Shown here in pieces: positions 8,717 to 17,114 of a DNA stretch of 41,684 nt; position 1 is the stretch's first letter; each line of letters begins with the position of its first letter. The stretch lies in contig JABHWD010000007.1 of assembly GCA_018657955.1 (NCBI GenBank), forward strand, positions 1-41,684, in the 5' to 3' direction. Source of the stretch: Flavobacteriaceae bacterium (lineage in GTDB: Bacteria; Bacteroidota; Bacteroidia; Flavobacteriales; Flavobacteriaceae). Made by a program: the position numbers and the translations under genes. Below the pieces are notes generated by a model. It was not told the origin of the DNA. It did no database searches and saw only the letters and a list, made by a program, of their open reading frames with translations.

Positions 8717-8881
8717 GAAACAATTTTTGAAATTATATATTTATCATCTAGAATTTTATTTGGAGAAATTCACGTTCTTTTGTTTAAAAATCATAAAATT
8801 CTATCAAGAAAAATTCTAGATGAAGGATTTAGTTTTAAATTTGCAATTCTTAAGGATGCTATTAAAGATATAATAAGGTGA
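8717..8881 (+). pseudogene. Decayed C-terminal remnant of a TIGR01777-type SDR epimerase
   Basis: An open frame without a start codon ends at TGA 8879-8881. Its last ~40 codons read GEIHVLLFKNHKILSRKIL and then DEGFSFKF, LKDAIKDII. This matches the C-terminal end of TIGR01777/YfcH-like NAD-dependent epimerases (typically GEMS-LLL-S-RV--KKLL--GF-FKYP-LE-AL-DLL). An in-frame stop at 8714-8716 and the absence of the N-terminal Rossmann part show it is a fossil. The family match is from memory of the conserved pattern. It occupies most of the ilvE-grpE gap and overlaps the inverted repeat at 8744-8823. Confidence 0.55.
8744..8823. repeat. 14-bp perfect inverted repeat upstream of grpE, with a third half-copy
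   Basis: TCATCTAGAATTTT at 8744-8757 is the exact reverse complement of AAAATTCTAGATGA at 8810-8823. A further direct half-site AAAATTCTA lies at 8795-8803. The arms lie roughly 110-185 bp upstream of the predicted sigma54 start near 8931, the usual distance of enhancer sites, but no protein is known to bind here. Confidence 0.6.
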
Positions 8882-8903
8882 CAATTTGACATTATATTTA
8901 ATA

Positions 8904-8920
8904 TTGGCAGTACTTTTGCT
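8904..8920 (+). promoter_or_regulatory. Candidate sigma54 -24/-12 promoter of grpE-dnaJ
   Basis: TTGGCA-N6-TTGCT, with GG at 8906-8907 and GC at 8918-8919 and exactly 10 bp between them, matches the sigma54 consensus. Transcription would start near 8931, about 25 nt before the grpE ATG. A TAnnTTTG box (TACTTTTG, 8911-8918, with TTTG at 8885-8888) overlaps it, so a housekeeping promoter is the competing reading. Confidence 0.55.
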
Positions 8921-8955
8921 ATGGGTATATCAAATGATTATAATTTATTATTAAA

Positions 8956-9480
8956 ATGAGCAAAAAAAGAGCTAAAAAAACTGAAGAGCCAAAAAAAGAA
9001 GATTCTATAAAACAAGAGGTTAATCAACAATTAGAAGATAATTCTGATGTAGATGAACTGCAATTGGAAAAAGAGAAATTTCTAAGACTCTTTGCAGAAT
9101 TTGAAAATTACAAGAAAAGAACTGCAAGGGAGAGAATTGAACTTTTTACAACTGCTAGTGAAGAACTTATGACATCTTTATTGCCAATTTTAGATGATTT
9201 TGACAGAGCTAATGCCGAAATTGAAAAAAATATGGATAATGAAATATTTAAGGGAGTTATTTTAATTCAAAACAAGTTTAAGGATGTATTAACTTCAAAG
9301 GGATTAAGTTTGATAGAAGTTAAAAAGGGAGATAAATTTAATGCAGACAATCATGAAGCTGTTACACAAATTGAAGCACCTAGCTCTAAGCTTAAGGGTA
9401 AGATTATTGATGTCATAGAAAAGGGATATAAATTGGGAGAAAAAATTATAAGATACCCAAAAGTAGTTATAGGCAAATAA
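8956..9480 (+). CDS. grpE: Nucleotide exchange factor GrpE
   Basis: 174-aa GrpE, the exchange factor that releases ADP from DnaK in the Hsp70 cycle. A charged, coiled-coil N-terminal region (residues 1-60) leads into [15 protein letters not shown], then the [11 protein letters not shown] core helix, and ends in the beta-wing ([36 protein letters not shown]). There is no SD before the ATG. dnaJ follows after 1 bp, a classical grpE-dnaJ pair; dnaK is not in the window. The upstream region carries both a sigma54-type and a TAnnTTTG element. No CIRCE-like inverted repeat was seen. Confidence 0.95.
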   Translation: MSKKRAKKTEEPKKEDSIKQEVNQQLEDNSDVDELQLEKEKFLRLFAEFENYKKRTARERIELFTTASEELMTSLLPILDDFDRANAEIEKNMDNEIFKGVILIQNKFKDVLTSKGLSLIEVKKGDKFNADNHEAVTQIEAPSSKLKGKIIDVIEKGYKLGEKIIRYPKVVIGK

Positions 9481-9481
9481 A

Positions 9482-10588
9482 ATGAAAGAAGATTATTATA
9501 AAACACTAGGAGTTAGTAAAAGTGCTAACGCAGGAGAGATAAAAAAAGCCTATAGAAAGATGGCAATTCAATATCATCCTGATAAAAACCCAGATGACAA
9601 AGCTGCAGAGGAAAAATTTAAGGAAGCCGCAGAGGCATATGAAGTATTGAGTAATCCTAACAAGAAAGCTAAATATGATCAGTTTGGACATCAAGCTTTT
9701 CAAAATGGTGGAGCAGGATTTAGTGGCGGAATGAACATGGATGATATCTTTAGTCAGTTTGGAGATATTTTTGGAAGTGCATTTGGCGGTGGATTTGGCG
9801 GTGGATTTGGCGGACAAAGAGTTGTAAGGGGAAGCAATTTACGCGTAAGAGTTAACTTAACATTAGAAGAAATTTCTAAAGGAGTTGACAAAAAGATTAA
9901 AGTAAAGAGAAAGGTAAAAGCTCCAGGAGCAACCTTTAAAAGATGTGCAACATGTAATGGTAATGGTCAGGTTACCAGGGTCACAAACACAATTCTTGGA
10001 AGAATGCAGAGTTCTTCAATATGTGAATCATGTAGAGGGTCTGGCCAAACTTTAGATAATAGACCAAAAGGTGCAGATATCCATGGTCTTATGATAAATG
10101 AAGAGACCGTAAATATTCCTATTCCTGCAGGTGTTGTAGATGAAATGCAATTAAAAGTTAGTGGTAAAGGAAATGAGGCCCCTGGCAATGGAATTAATGG
10201 AGATCTTTTAGTGGTTATTTATGAGATTCCACATGAAAAACTTCAGAGAGAAGGGGATAATCTTCATTACGAACTATATGTAAGTATGCCTGATGCAATT
10301 TTAGGGACAGGTAAAGAAATAAACACAGTAACTGGAAAGGTTAGAATAAAAATAAATCCAGGAATGCAATCTGGAAAAATTTTAAGATTAAGAGGCAAAG
10401 GTATACCTAATATAAACGGCTATGCAACTGGAGATCTTTTAGTACATGTCAATGTTTGGACGCCAAAAACACTAAATAAAAAACAAAAACAATTTTTTGA
10501 GTCTATGAAGGATGATGAGCATTTTGATCCTAAACCAGAAAGCTCTGATAAGTCCTTTTTTGATAGAGTAAAAGACATGTTCTCTTAA
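9482..10588 (+). CDS. dnaJ: Chaperone DnaJ with reduced zinc finger
   Basis: 368-aa Hsp40 co-chaperone that stimulates DnaK ATPase and delivers clients. The J domain spans residues 1-70 with HPD at 32-34; a Gly/Phe-rich linker ([10 protein letters not shown]) follows. The cysteine-rich region has only two CxxCxGxG motifs (CATCNGNG and CESCRGSG) rather than four, so probably one zinc centre; I recall the same reduction in other flavobacterial DnaJ proteins. The C-terminal client-binding domains follow ([31 protein letters not shown]). It is translated from the grpE transcript (1-bp spacing). A 94-bp gap without a clear terminator precedes the ABC genes. Confidence 0.95.
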   Translation: MKEDYYKTLGVSKSANAGEIKKAYRKMAIQYHPDKNPDDKAAEEKFKEAAEAYEVLSNPNKKAKYDQFGHQAFQNGGAGFSGGMNMDDIFSQFGDIFGSAFGGGFGGGFGGQRVVRGSNLRVRVNLTLEEISKGVDKKIKVKRKVKAPGATFKRCATCNGNGQVTRVTNTILGRMQSSSICESCRGSGQTLDNRPKGADIHGLMINEETVNIPIPAGVVDEMQLKVSGKGNEAPGNGINGDLLVVIYEIPHEKLQREGDNLHYELYVSMPDAILGTGKEINTVTGKVRIKINPGMQSGKILRLRGKGIPNINGYATGDLLVHVNVWTPKTLNKKQKQFFESMKDDEHFDPKPESSDKSFFDRVKDMFS

Positions 10589-10682
10589 AATATTCAATCA
10601 CAATTTTTTGATAATTCTTTCTGATAATCACTAAAATTTAGTTAGAGACCATTATCTTTATTGACAAGATTTTTAGTATAAT

Positions 10683-11609
10683 ATGGAAAATTTATTGGTA
10701 GTTGATTCAGTATCAAAAACTTTTGCTAATCACAAAGCATTAAATAATGTTTCTATTAGTATTCCTAAGGGAAGTATTTTTGGTTTATTAGGCCCAAATG
10801 GCGCTGGAAAGACAACACTTATTAGAATTATTAATCAAATTATTATTCCTGATTCTGGTAATGTTTTCCTAGACAATCAACTTCTTGAGTCTAAACATAT
10901 AAGTGATATTGGATATTTGCCTGAAGAAAGAGGTTTATATCCTAAAATGAAAGTTGGTGAACAAGCGCTTTATTTAGCTCAATTAAAAGGCATGACAAAA
11001 TTAGATGCAAAAAAACAGCTAAAATATTGGTTTGAAAAATTTGATATTGGAGAATGGTGGAATAAAAAAGTATCTGAACTATCAAAAGGAATGGCTCAGA
11101 AAGTACAGTTTATAGTAACGGTTCTGCATCGTCCAAAGCTATTGATATTTGATGAACCTTTTTCAGGTTTTGATCCAATAAATGCAAATTTAATAAAGGA
11201 CGAAATCCTTAATCTAAGAAATGGTGGAGCAACTGTTATTTTTTCAACTCATAGAATGGAATCAGTTGAAGAATTATGTGATCACATTGCCCTAATTAAT
11301 AAATCAAATAAAATTTTAGATGGTAAGTTAGATGAAATCAAAAGACAATATCAAACTAATACATTTGAAGTAGGGCTGGTCACTAACAAAAAATCTGAGA
11401 TAGAAAAAGAAATAAAAAATAACTTTCACACTTCACAGCCAACTTTTAAAGGTTTAGGTGATAATTTAAGATTAAATATTTTATTAAAAGAATCTCAGAC
11501 ATCTGATGAACTTTTAAGTTTTTTAGTGAAAAAGGCAAAGATTCAACATTTTAAAGAGGTTATACCTAGTGCAAATGATATTTTTATTAAATCAGTTAAA
11601 GAAAATTGA
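10683..11609 (+). CDS. ABC exporter ATP-binding protein, NatA-like
   Basis: 308-aa ATPase subunit. Walker A is GPNGAGKTT, the signature is LSKGMAQKVQ, Walker B is LLIFDEPFSGFDP, and the switch His is in FSTHRMES. The ~80-residue C-terminal extension is typical of NatA/CcmA-type drug or Na+ exporters (DUF4162-like tail). It pairs with the permease gene that begins 2 bp after its stop. Same strand and close spacing suggest the genes from here to the sigma54 regulator form one unit, possibly continued from dnaJ. Substrate unknown. Confidence 0.9.
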   Translation: MENLLVVDSVSKTFANHKALNNVSISIPKGSIFGLLGPNGAGKTTLIRIINQIIIPDSGNVFLDNQLLESKHISDIGYLPEERGLYPKMKVGEQALYLAQLKGMTKLDAKKQLKYWFEKFDIGEWWNKKVSELSKGMAQKVQFIVTVLHRPKLLIFDEPFSGFDPINANLIKDEILNLRNGGATVIFSTHRMESVEELCDHIALINKSNKILDGKLDEIKRQYQTNTFEVGLVTNKKSEIEKEIKNNFHTSQPTFKGLGDNLRLNILLKESQTSDELLSFLVKKAKIQHFKEVIPSANDIFIKSVKEN

Positions 11610-11611
11610 TT

Positions 11612-12916
11612 ATGGGAAAACTTGGACTAATTATTGAGAGAGAATATTTAAATAAGGTTACAAATAAATCTTTTATTCTTGCCACATTTTTAACTCCTAT
11701 AATAATTGTTGGTTTTATAATGCTTATTGGATATTTAATGAGTGTAAATAATGATACAGTTAAAAATATTTCGGTAGTTGATAAGACAGGGTACTTCACA
11801 AATTCTTTAAATAATTCTGATGATTTAAATTTTCATTTTATTAATGATTTTGATCTAGAAGAAGCAAAACTAATTTCAAAAACCAAAGCTGATTATGGAT
11901 TATTATTTATACCATATTATGATGATTTAAACCAAATTGCAGATTCAATTATGTTCATATCTGAAGATGCACCTTCAATAGGTATAATTTCTAGAATTGA
12001 AGGAAAAATAGAAAGGCTTTTAACAAATAAAAATTTTGAAAATATTGGCTTAGATATTGAGAAGATTAATAAATCAAAAATAAACATCAATTTATATCAG
12101 GAGAGTTTTGAAGGAGAAGAAACCACAAAAATGGATGGGATTATAAAAATTGCGTTTGGGATGATTTTAGGCATGCTTCTTTATATATTCATTTTTGCAT
12201 ATGGAAGTATGATTATGATGAGTGTAATTGAAGAAAAAACTAGCAGGATTGTAGAAATAATGATTTCTTCAGTAAAGCCATTTCAGTTAATGATGGGAAA
12301 AATTTTAGGAACTTCGTTAGCTGGTTTAACTCAATTTTTAGTTTGGACAATCTTAATCATGATGTTTTCATACCTTATTACGGCTATTTTTGGTATAGAA
12401 ACTTCTACTCAAAACAGTGAATTATTATTAAGCTCTTCTGGAAATATGAGTATGAACACAGAAGCATTAGATGCGATATCTGCTTTTATTAATCTTCCGC
12501 TAACTAATATTATTGTTGCTTTTCTGATATACTTTATAGGCGGCTATTTATTATATGCATCATTATTTGCAGCAATTGGAGCAGCGGTTGATAATCAGAC
12601 AGATGCACAACAATTTGTAATGCCTCTTACCATTATTTTAATTCTTGCTCTTTACGTTGGAATGTTAACTGTTCCTGAGGATCCAAATGGTACAATTGCA
12701 ATAATCTTTTCATATATTCCTTTTACTTCTCCAGTGGTTATGCTTATGAGAATTCCATATGGTGTTCCGATATATGAACAAATTATTTCAATAATAATTT
12801 TATATTTAACTTTTACGTTGTGTATATGGGTTGCAGCCAAGATTTATAGAGTTGGAATACTCATGTATGGAAAAAAACCTAGCTATAAAGAGTTAATTAA
12901 GTGGCTTAAATATTAA
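11612..12916 (+). CDS. ABC exporter permease, NatB-like (ABC-2 type)
   Basis: Membrane subunit of 434 aa. The N-terminal helix (about 20-40) is followed by a large extracytoplasmic domain (about 45-175) and five or more C-terminal helices, the ABC-2/NatB plan. The cytoplasmic motif EEKTSRIVEIMISSVKPFQLMMGKI is diagnostic of the NatB/YhaP family. I chose the ATG at 11612, 2 bp after the upstream stop, over an in-frame TTG at 11606 inside the previous gene. Together with 10683-11609 it forms an exporter of unknown substrate. Confidence 0.9.
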   Translation: MGKLGLIIEREYLNKVTNKSFILATFLTPIIIVGFIMLIGYLMSVNNDTVKNISVVDKTGYFTNSLNNSDDLNFHFINDFDLEEAKLISKTKADYGLLFIPYYDDLNQIADSIMFISEDAPSIGIISRIEGKIERLLTNKNFENIGLDIEKINKSKININLYQESFEGEETTKMDGIIKIAFGMILGMLLYIFIFAYGSMIMMSVIEEKTSRIVEIMISSVKPFQLMMGKILGTSLAGLTQFLVWTILIMMFSYLITAIFGIETSTQNSELLLSSSGNMSMNTEALDAISAFINLPLTNIIVAFLIYFIGGYLLYASLFAAIGAAVDNQTDAQQFVMPLTIILILALYVGMLTVPEDPNGTIAIIFSYIPFTSPVVMLMRIPYGVPIYEQIISIIILYLTFTLCIWVAAKIYRVGILMYGKKPSYKELIKWLKY

Positions 12917-12924
12917 TTTTAGGT

Positions 12925-14088
12925 ATGTCAAAAATATTAATTGTAGAAGACGAAGCATCAATAAGAAGGGTTTTAGTCAAAATTCTATCAGAAGAAGATA
13001 AATCTCATGAAATACATGAGGCTGAAGATGGTTTAATAGCTTTAAACAAGATTAAAAAAGAAAACTTTGATCTTGTTCTTTGTGATATAAAAATGCCAAA
13101 AATGGATGGAATAGAAGTTTTAGAATTTACAAAGAAAATTAAGCCAGAAATTCCTATAATTATGATCTCTGGTCATGGAGATCTAGAGACAGCAGTAGAT
13201 TCAATGAAGAAAGGTGCTTATGATTACATCTCCAAACCTCCTGATTTAAATAGACTTTTGAATACTGTCAGAAATGCTATTGATAAGAAAAATTTGACTT
13301 TAGAAAATACTCTTTTAAAGAGAAAAATTATTAACTCTTTTGAGATGATTGGAGAAAGCAAAGAATTAAATAAAATCAGGGATCTTATAAAAAAAGTTGC
13401 AATTACTGATGCTAAAATACTGATCGATGGTCCTAATGGAGCAGGAAAGGAGCTTGTAGCTAGATCTATTCATAGTACAAGTAATAGAGCTCACAACCCT
13501 TTAATAGAAGTTAATTGTGCCGCTATTCCTGGCGAATTAATTGAAAGTGAACTCTTTGGTCATGTAAAAGGATCTTTTACTGGAGCAATTAAGGACAAAA
13601 TAGGTAAGTTTGAAGCAGCTAATAATGGAACAATTTTTCTTGATGAAGTCGGTGATATGAGTCTTTCTGCACAAGCAAAGGTATTAAGAGTTCTTCAAGA
13701 TAATTGTATTCATAAAGTGGGTGGCGGTAAAGACATTAAAGTTGATGTTAGAGTAATTGCAGCTACTAATAAAGATTTAAAAAAAGAAATTGAAAAAGGT
13801 AAATTTAGAGAAGATTTATTTCATCGACTTGCGGTAATTATTATAAATGTTCCTTCTCTTAAAGAAAGAAGAAATGATATTCCATTGCTAATAAATTATT
13901 TTTCAACTAATATATCAAAGACTCAAGGAACCAAAGAGAAGAAATTCTCTAAATCTGCAGTAAAATTATTAAAATCAATGAATTGGACTGGTAATGTTAG
14001 AGAATTAAGAAATGTAGTAGAGAGATTAATAATTCTTGGTGATGAAAAGGAAATTTCTGAAAAGAATGTTAAACAATTTGCTAAATAA
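12925..14088 (+). CDS. Sigma54-dependent response regulator lacking a DNA-binding domain
   Basis: 387-aa NtrC-family activator. The receiver domain spans residues 1-120 (phospho-acceptor D54 in LVLCDIKMPKMDG; conserved K104). The AAA+ domain spans about 140-370: Walker A GPNGAGKE (169-176), the sigma54-contacting loop GSFTGA (216-221), Walker B GTIFLDEVGDM, and VRELRNVVERL. The protein ends at NVKQFAK, immediately after the AAA+ domain, with no Fis-type helix-turn-helix. I recall this architecture as conserved in Flavobacteriia. No histidine kinase is adjacent. It begins 8 bp after the permease gene and is the fifth gene of a co-directional run that starts at a sigma54-type promoter upstream of grpE. 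Confidence 0.92.
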   Translation: MSKILIVEDEASIRRVLVKILSEEDKSHEIHEAEDGLIALNKIKKENFDLVLCDIKMPKMDGIEVLEFTKKIKPEIPIIMISGHGDLETAVDSMKKGAYDYISKPPDLNRLLNTVRNAIDKKNLTLENTLLKRKIINSFEMIGESKELNKIRDLIKKVAITDAKILIDGPNGAGKELVARSIHSTSNRAHNPLIEVNCAAIPGELIESELFGHVKGSFTGAIKDKIGKFEAANNGTIFLDEVGDMSLSAQAKVLRVLQDNCIHKVGGGKDIKVDVRVIAATNKDLKKEIEKGKFREDLFHRLAVIIINVPSLKERRNDIPLLINYFSTNISKTQGTKEKKFSKSAVKLLKSMNWTGNVRELRNVVERLIILGDEKEISEKNVKQFAK

Positions 14089-14099
14089 ATGACTTTACA

Positions 14100-15482
14100 A
14101 TGAAAAACATCTTATTTATATTTTTCTTATCCATTAATATTTTTTCTCAAAATGATACAGAGACCATTAGATCTATATATAATAATTCTCTTACAGATGG
14201 CAAGAGTTATCAATGGCTAGATTATCTTTCTAACCAGATTGGTGGACGTCTTTCAGGGTCCTTAAATGCTGAGAAGGCAGTTTATTGGACTAAATCTGAA
14301 CTTGAAAAAATAGGATTAGATAAGGTTTGGTTACAACCTGTTATGGTGCCAAAGTGGGTAAGAGGGACACCTGAATTTGCATATATTGAGAGTAAGCCTG
14401 GAAAAACAACCAATGTAAATATATGTGCACTTGGAGGATCTATAGCTACACCTGCTAGTGGCTTGAAGGCAAATATTATCGAGGTAAAAGACTTTCAAGA
14501 ATTAGAACGACTTGGTAGAGCAAATATTGAAGGAAAAATAGTTTTCTATAATAGACCAATGGGAAAAACATTAATTGATACATTTAGGTCATATGGTGGC
14601 TGTGTTAATCAAAGATATGAAGGTGCTGTACATGCAAGCAAATATGGTGCAGTTGGAGTAATTGTTAGATCTATGAATTTATTACTTGATGACTTGCCTC
14701 ATACTGGAAGTATGACTTATGGCAATGTCCCTGTTGAAGATAGAATTCCTTCTGCTGCAATAAGCACAAATGATGCAGAATTACTCAGTACAATGCTAAA
14801 ATTAGATAATAATATTAAATTTTATTTTAAACAAAATTGTAAGCAATTCAAGGATGTTTTATCCTATAATGTAATTGGAGAATTAACTGGAAGTGAATAT
14901 CCTAATGAGTATATAGTAGTTGGAGGTCATTTAGATTCTTGGGATTTAGGTGATGGATCACATGATGATGGGGCAGGATGCGTTCAATCTATGGATGTCA
15001 TAAGATTATTAAAATTATCAGACATCAAACCAAAAAGGACTATTCGTGTGGTTTTATTTATGAATGAGGAAAATGGTACAAGAGGAGCAATGAAATATGC
15101 TCAGGTAGTAGCGGAAAAAAAGGAAAATCATATTTTTGCTCTTGAGAGTGATGCTGGAGGGTTTTCTCCTAGAGGATTTTATTTTGATAGTGATGATAAG
15201 AATTTTAATCAAATATTAGGATGGAAAGAGTTATTTAAGCCTTATCTAATTCATTTTTTTGAAAGGGGTGGTAGTGGAGCAGATATAGGGCCATTAAAGA
15301 CTTCTACGAATGTGTTAAGTGGACTGAAACCTGATTCCCAAAGATATTTTGATCATCACCATTCTGCAAATGATAATTTTGATGCAATTAATAAAAGAGA
15401 ACTAGAGATGGGTGCTGCAACGATAACCTCTTTAATATATCTGATAGATAAATATGGAATCGTAAAAAAACCAAAATTATAA
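14100..15482 (+). CDS. Secreted M28-family zinc aminopeptidase/carboxypeptidase
   Basis: 460-aa exported peptidase with a signal peptide at 1-16 (FLSINIFSQ). A PA domain is inserted (about 120-250), then the M28 catalytic core: VVGGHLDSWDLGDGSHDDGAGC holds the first His and bridging Asp, MNEENGTRGA holds the catalytic and ligand Glu pair, LESDAGG the next Asp, and DHHHSANDNFD the last His. Order and spacing match plasma glutamate carboxypeptidase-like M28 enzymes. It lies 11 bp downstream of the sigma54 regulator and 1 bp upstream of the DinB-like gene. Likely cleaves dipeptides or small peptides outside the cytoplasm. Confidence 0.9.
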   Translation: MKNILFIFFLSINIFSQNDTETIRSIYNNSLTDGKSYQWLDYLSNQIGGRLSGSLNAEKAVYWTKSELEKIGLDKVWLQPVMVPKWVRGTPEFAYIESKPGKTTNVNICALGGSIATPASGLKANIIEVKDFQELERLGRANIEGKIVFYNRPMGKTLIDTFRSYGGCVNQRYEGAVHASKYGAVGVIVRSMNLLLDDLPHTGSMTYGNVPVEDRIPSAAISTNDAELLSTMLKLDNNIKFYFKQNCKQFKDVLSYNVIGELTGSEYPNEYIVVGGHLDSWDLGDGSHDDGAGCVQSMDVIRLLKLSDIKPKRTIRVVLFMNEENGTRGAMKYAQVVAEKKENHIFALESDAGGFSPRGFYFDSDDKNFNQILGWKELFKPYLIHFFERGGSGADIGPLKTSTNVLSGLKPDSQRYFDHHHSANDNFDAINKRELEMGAATITSLIYLIDKYGIVKKPKL

Positions 15483-15483
15483 T

Positions 15484-16062
15484 ATGAGGTATTTTTTTAT
15501 ATTAGCTCTATCACTAAATTTTTTATACATGAATTCACAAGAAAATCTTCCTTTTTATGAAATTTCAAATTATCCAGAGTCTTATTCTGAAGCTGAAATA
15601 GTTGGAAGAATGATTGATGGGCTGGGTTTTAGATACCATTGGGCAACTGAAGGTCTAACAGAAGAAGATTTAAATTTCAGATTACCAAATGATAGTAGAT
15701 CATCAATTGAGACTATTGGACACATTTATGACTTATCAAATATGATATTGAATACTGCTTTAAATACTCCTGTTGAGAAAAAATCTATAGAAGGAATAGA
15801 ATTTAAAGAAATTAGAAAAAAAACCTTATTCAATCTTAAAGAAGCATCTGATATATTTAAGAAAACTAAGAATTTTGATGATTATAGTATTGTTTTTATA
15901 AGGAATTCTAAAAAAGTCGAATATCCATTTTGGAATCAATTAAATGGTCCAATTGAAGATGCAGTATGGCATTGTGGACAAATTGTAGCATTTAGAAGGG
16001 CAAGTGGAAATCCAATTAGTAAAAAAATAAGTGTTTTTACAGGTAAGGTTAGGGAAGATTAA
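15484..16062 (+). CDS. Exported DinB-like four-helix protein
   Basis: 192-aa protein with an apparent signal peptide (residues 1-18) and a DinB-like helical bundle. Candidate metal-binding His residues sit at the expected places: YHWATEGL, IGHIYDLSN and DAVWHCGQIVAFRR. DinB/YfiT members bind a metal through three His and include thiol transferases, but most are cytosolic and many have no known activity. It starts 1 bp after the M28 stop, so it is probably co-expressed. The last 4 bp overlap the convergent kdsA stop. The envelope location is the unusual feature. Confidence 0.75.
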   Translation: MRYFFILALSLNFLYMNSQENLPFYEISNYPESYSEAEIVGRMIDGLGFRYHWATEGLTEEDLNFRLPNDSRSSIETIGHIYDLSNMILNTALNTPVEKKSIEGIEFKEIRKKTLFNLKEASDIFKKTKNFDDYSIVFIRNSKKVEYPFWNQLNGPIEDAVWHCGQIVAFRRASGNPISKKISVFTGKVRED

Positions 16063-16880
16063 TCAAGATTATTAATTGTTTTCCTTATTTCTAGCAAATT
16101 TGTTAATAACTTTTCAAGATTGCTTAGATTTAGCATATTTGCACCATCACTTTTAGCATTTTCGGGATCAAAGTGTGTTTCTATAAAGATACCATCTACA
16201 TTATTTACTACCCCAGCTCTTGCTATTGTTTCAATCATTTTAGGTAACCCACCTGTTACACCAGATAATTGATTTGGTTTTTGAAGAGAATGTGTAACAT
16301 CCAAAACAGTAGTCGCAATATCTTGCATTGTTGGAATTCCTCTAAAATCTACAACCATATCCTGATACCCAAACATGGTACCCCTATCTGTTATCATTAC
16401 ATTATTGTTACCTGATTTTGTTATTTTTTCCACCGCATGCTTCATGCTCTCAGGACTCATAAATTGTCCCTTTTTTATGTTGATAGTTTTTCCTGTTTTT
16501 GCAGCTGCTATCAGTAAATCAGTTTGTCTTGCTAAGAAAGCGGGTATTTGTAAGACATCTACGTATTTTGAAGCTAATGTTACATCAGATATTTGATGAA
16601 TATCAGTTAATGTTGGAATATCATAAGAATCAGAAATATTTTTTAGAATATTTAGAGCTGTCTCATCTCCTATACCAGTAAAACTATCTAATTTATTTCT
16701 ATTAGCTTTTTTAAAACTTCCTTTAAAGATAAAAGGAATTTCAAGTTTATTTGTAATAGTTAATATTTCTTCAGCAATCCTATTAGCCATTTCATCTCCT
16801 TCTATTGCACAGGGTCCTGCTATCAAGAAAAAATTGTTTGATGTACTATGTTTTAGCTTAGGTATATTCTTTAATTCCAT
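16059..16880 (-). CDS. kdsA: 3-deoxy-8-phosphooctulonate synthase (Kdo-8-P synthase)
   Basis: 273-aa TIM-barrel enzyme condensing phosphoenolpyruvate with arabinose 5-phosphate to make Kdo-8-phosphate for the lipopolysaccharide inner core. Motifs: AGPCAIEGDEMA, FKGSFKKANR, PTLTDIHQ, LQIPAFLARQTDLL, TINIKKGQFMSPE, DVTHSLQKPNQLSG and IFIETHFDPENAKSDGANML. The Asn/Cys metal-site residue was not resolved. A weak SD-like AAGGA lies upstream of the ATG. It is the first gene of the envelope-polysaccharide part of the window and diverges from the membrane protein at 17148. Confidence 0.95.
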   Translation of the reverse strand: MELKNIPKLKHSTSNNFFLIAGPCAIEGDEMANRIAEEILTITNKLEIPFIFKGSFKKANRNKLDSFTGIGDETALNILKNISDSYDIPTLTDIHQISDVTLASKYVDVLQIPAFLARQTDLLIAAAKTGKTINIKKGQFMSPESMKHAVEKITKSGNNNVMITDRGTMFGYQDMVVDFRGIPTMQDIATTVLDVTHSLQKPNQLSGVTGGLPKMIETIARAGVVNNVDGIFIETHFDPENAKSDGANMLNLSNLEKLLTNLLEIRKTINNLD

Positions 16881-16925
16881 GATTTTCCTTGAAATATTTG
16901 AGTAAAGTTATTATTATTTACCCAA

Positions 16926-16960
16926 TTATTATCTTTTTTAACCTTATTTTAAGATAATAA
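16926..16960. repeat. 10-bp perfect inverted repeat in the kdsA/17148 divergent gap
   Basis: TTATTATCTT (16926-16935) and AAGATAATAA (16951-16960) are exact reverse complements with a 15-bp spacer. It could be an operator or a hairpin near the kdsA transcription start. The rest of the 267-bp gap is plain AT-rich sequence plus the promoter at 17107. Confidence 0.5.
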
Positions 16961-17106
16961 CATTGAAAAATAAACAGGTATTCTTAAAATCGATTAAATT
17001 ATTTTTAGAAAAGAAAAAAATAATTCAAATTTTCTTAAAAATCTATATTTTAAACTGTTTTTTAACCATATAAATTGATAAATTTCTTCAAATACAAATT
17101 AATTCG

Positions 17107-17114
17107 TATTTTTG
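17107..17114 (+). promoter_or_regulatory. Candidate -7 box for the 17148 membrane protein
   Basis: TATTTTTG matches TAnnTTTG exactly. Transcription would start near 17119, giving a leader of about 29 nt made almost only of A and T with a TAAT/TTAA repeat (17119-17144) and no SD. No clear -33 TTTG is visible. Confidence 0.5.

Noticed and set aside
8646-8955. CIRCE/HrcA operator controlling grpE-dnaJ
   Set aside because: No TTAGCACTC-N9-GAGTGCTAA-like sequence is present.
9790-9815. Short tandem repeats in dnaJ (GGATTTGGCGGT)
   Set aside because: They encode the ordinary Gly/Phe linker of DnaJ.
10589-10682. Terminator or promoter between dnaJ and the ABC ATPase gene
   Set aside because: A TTGACA-like and a TATAAT-like string exist but with wrong spacing and the wrong lineage consensus; no stable hairpin seen.
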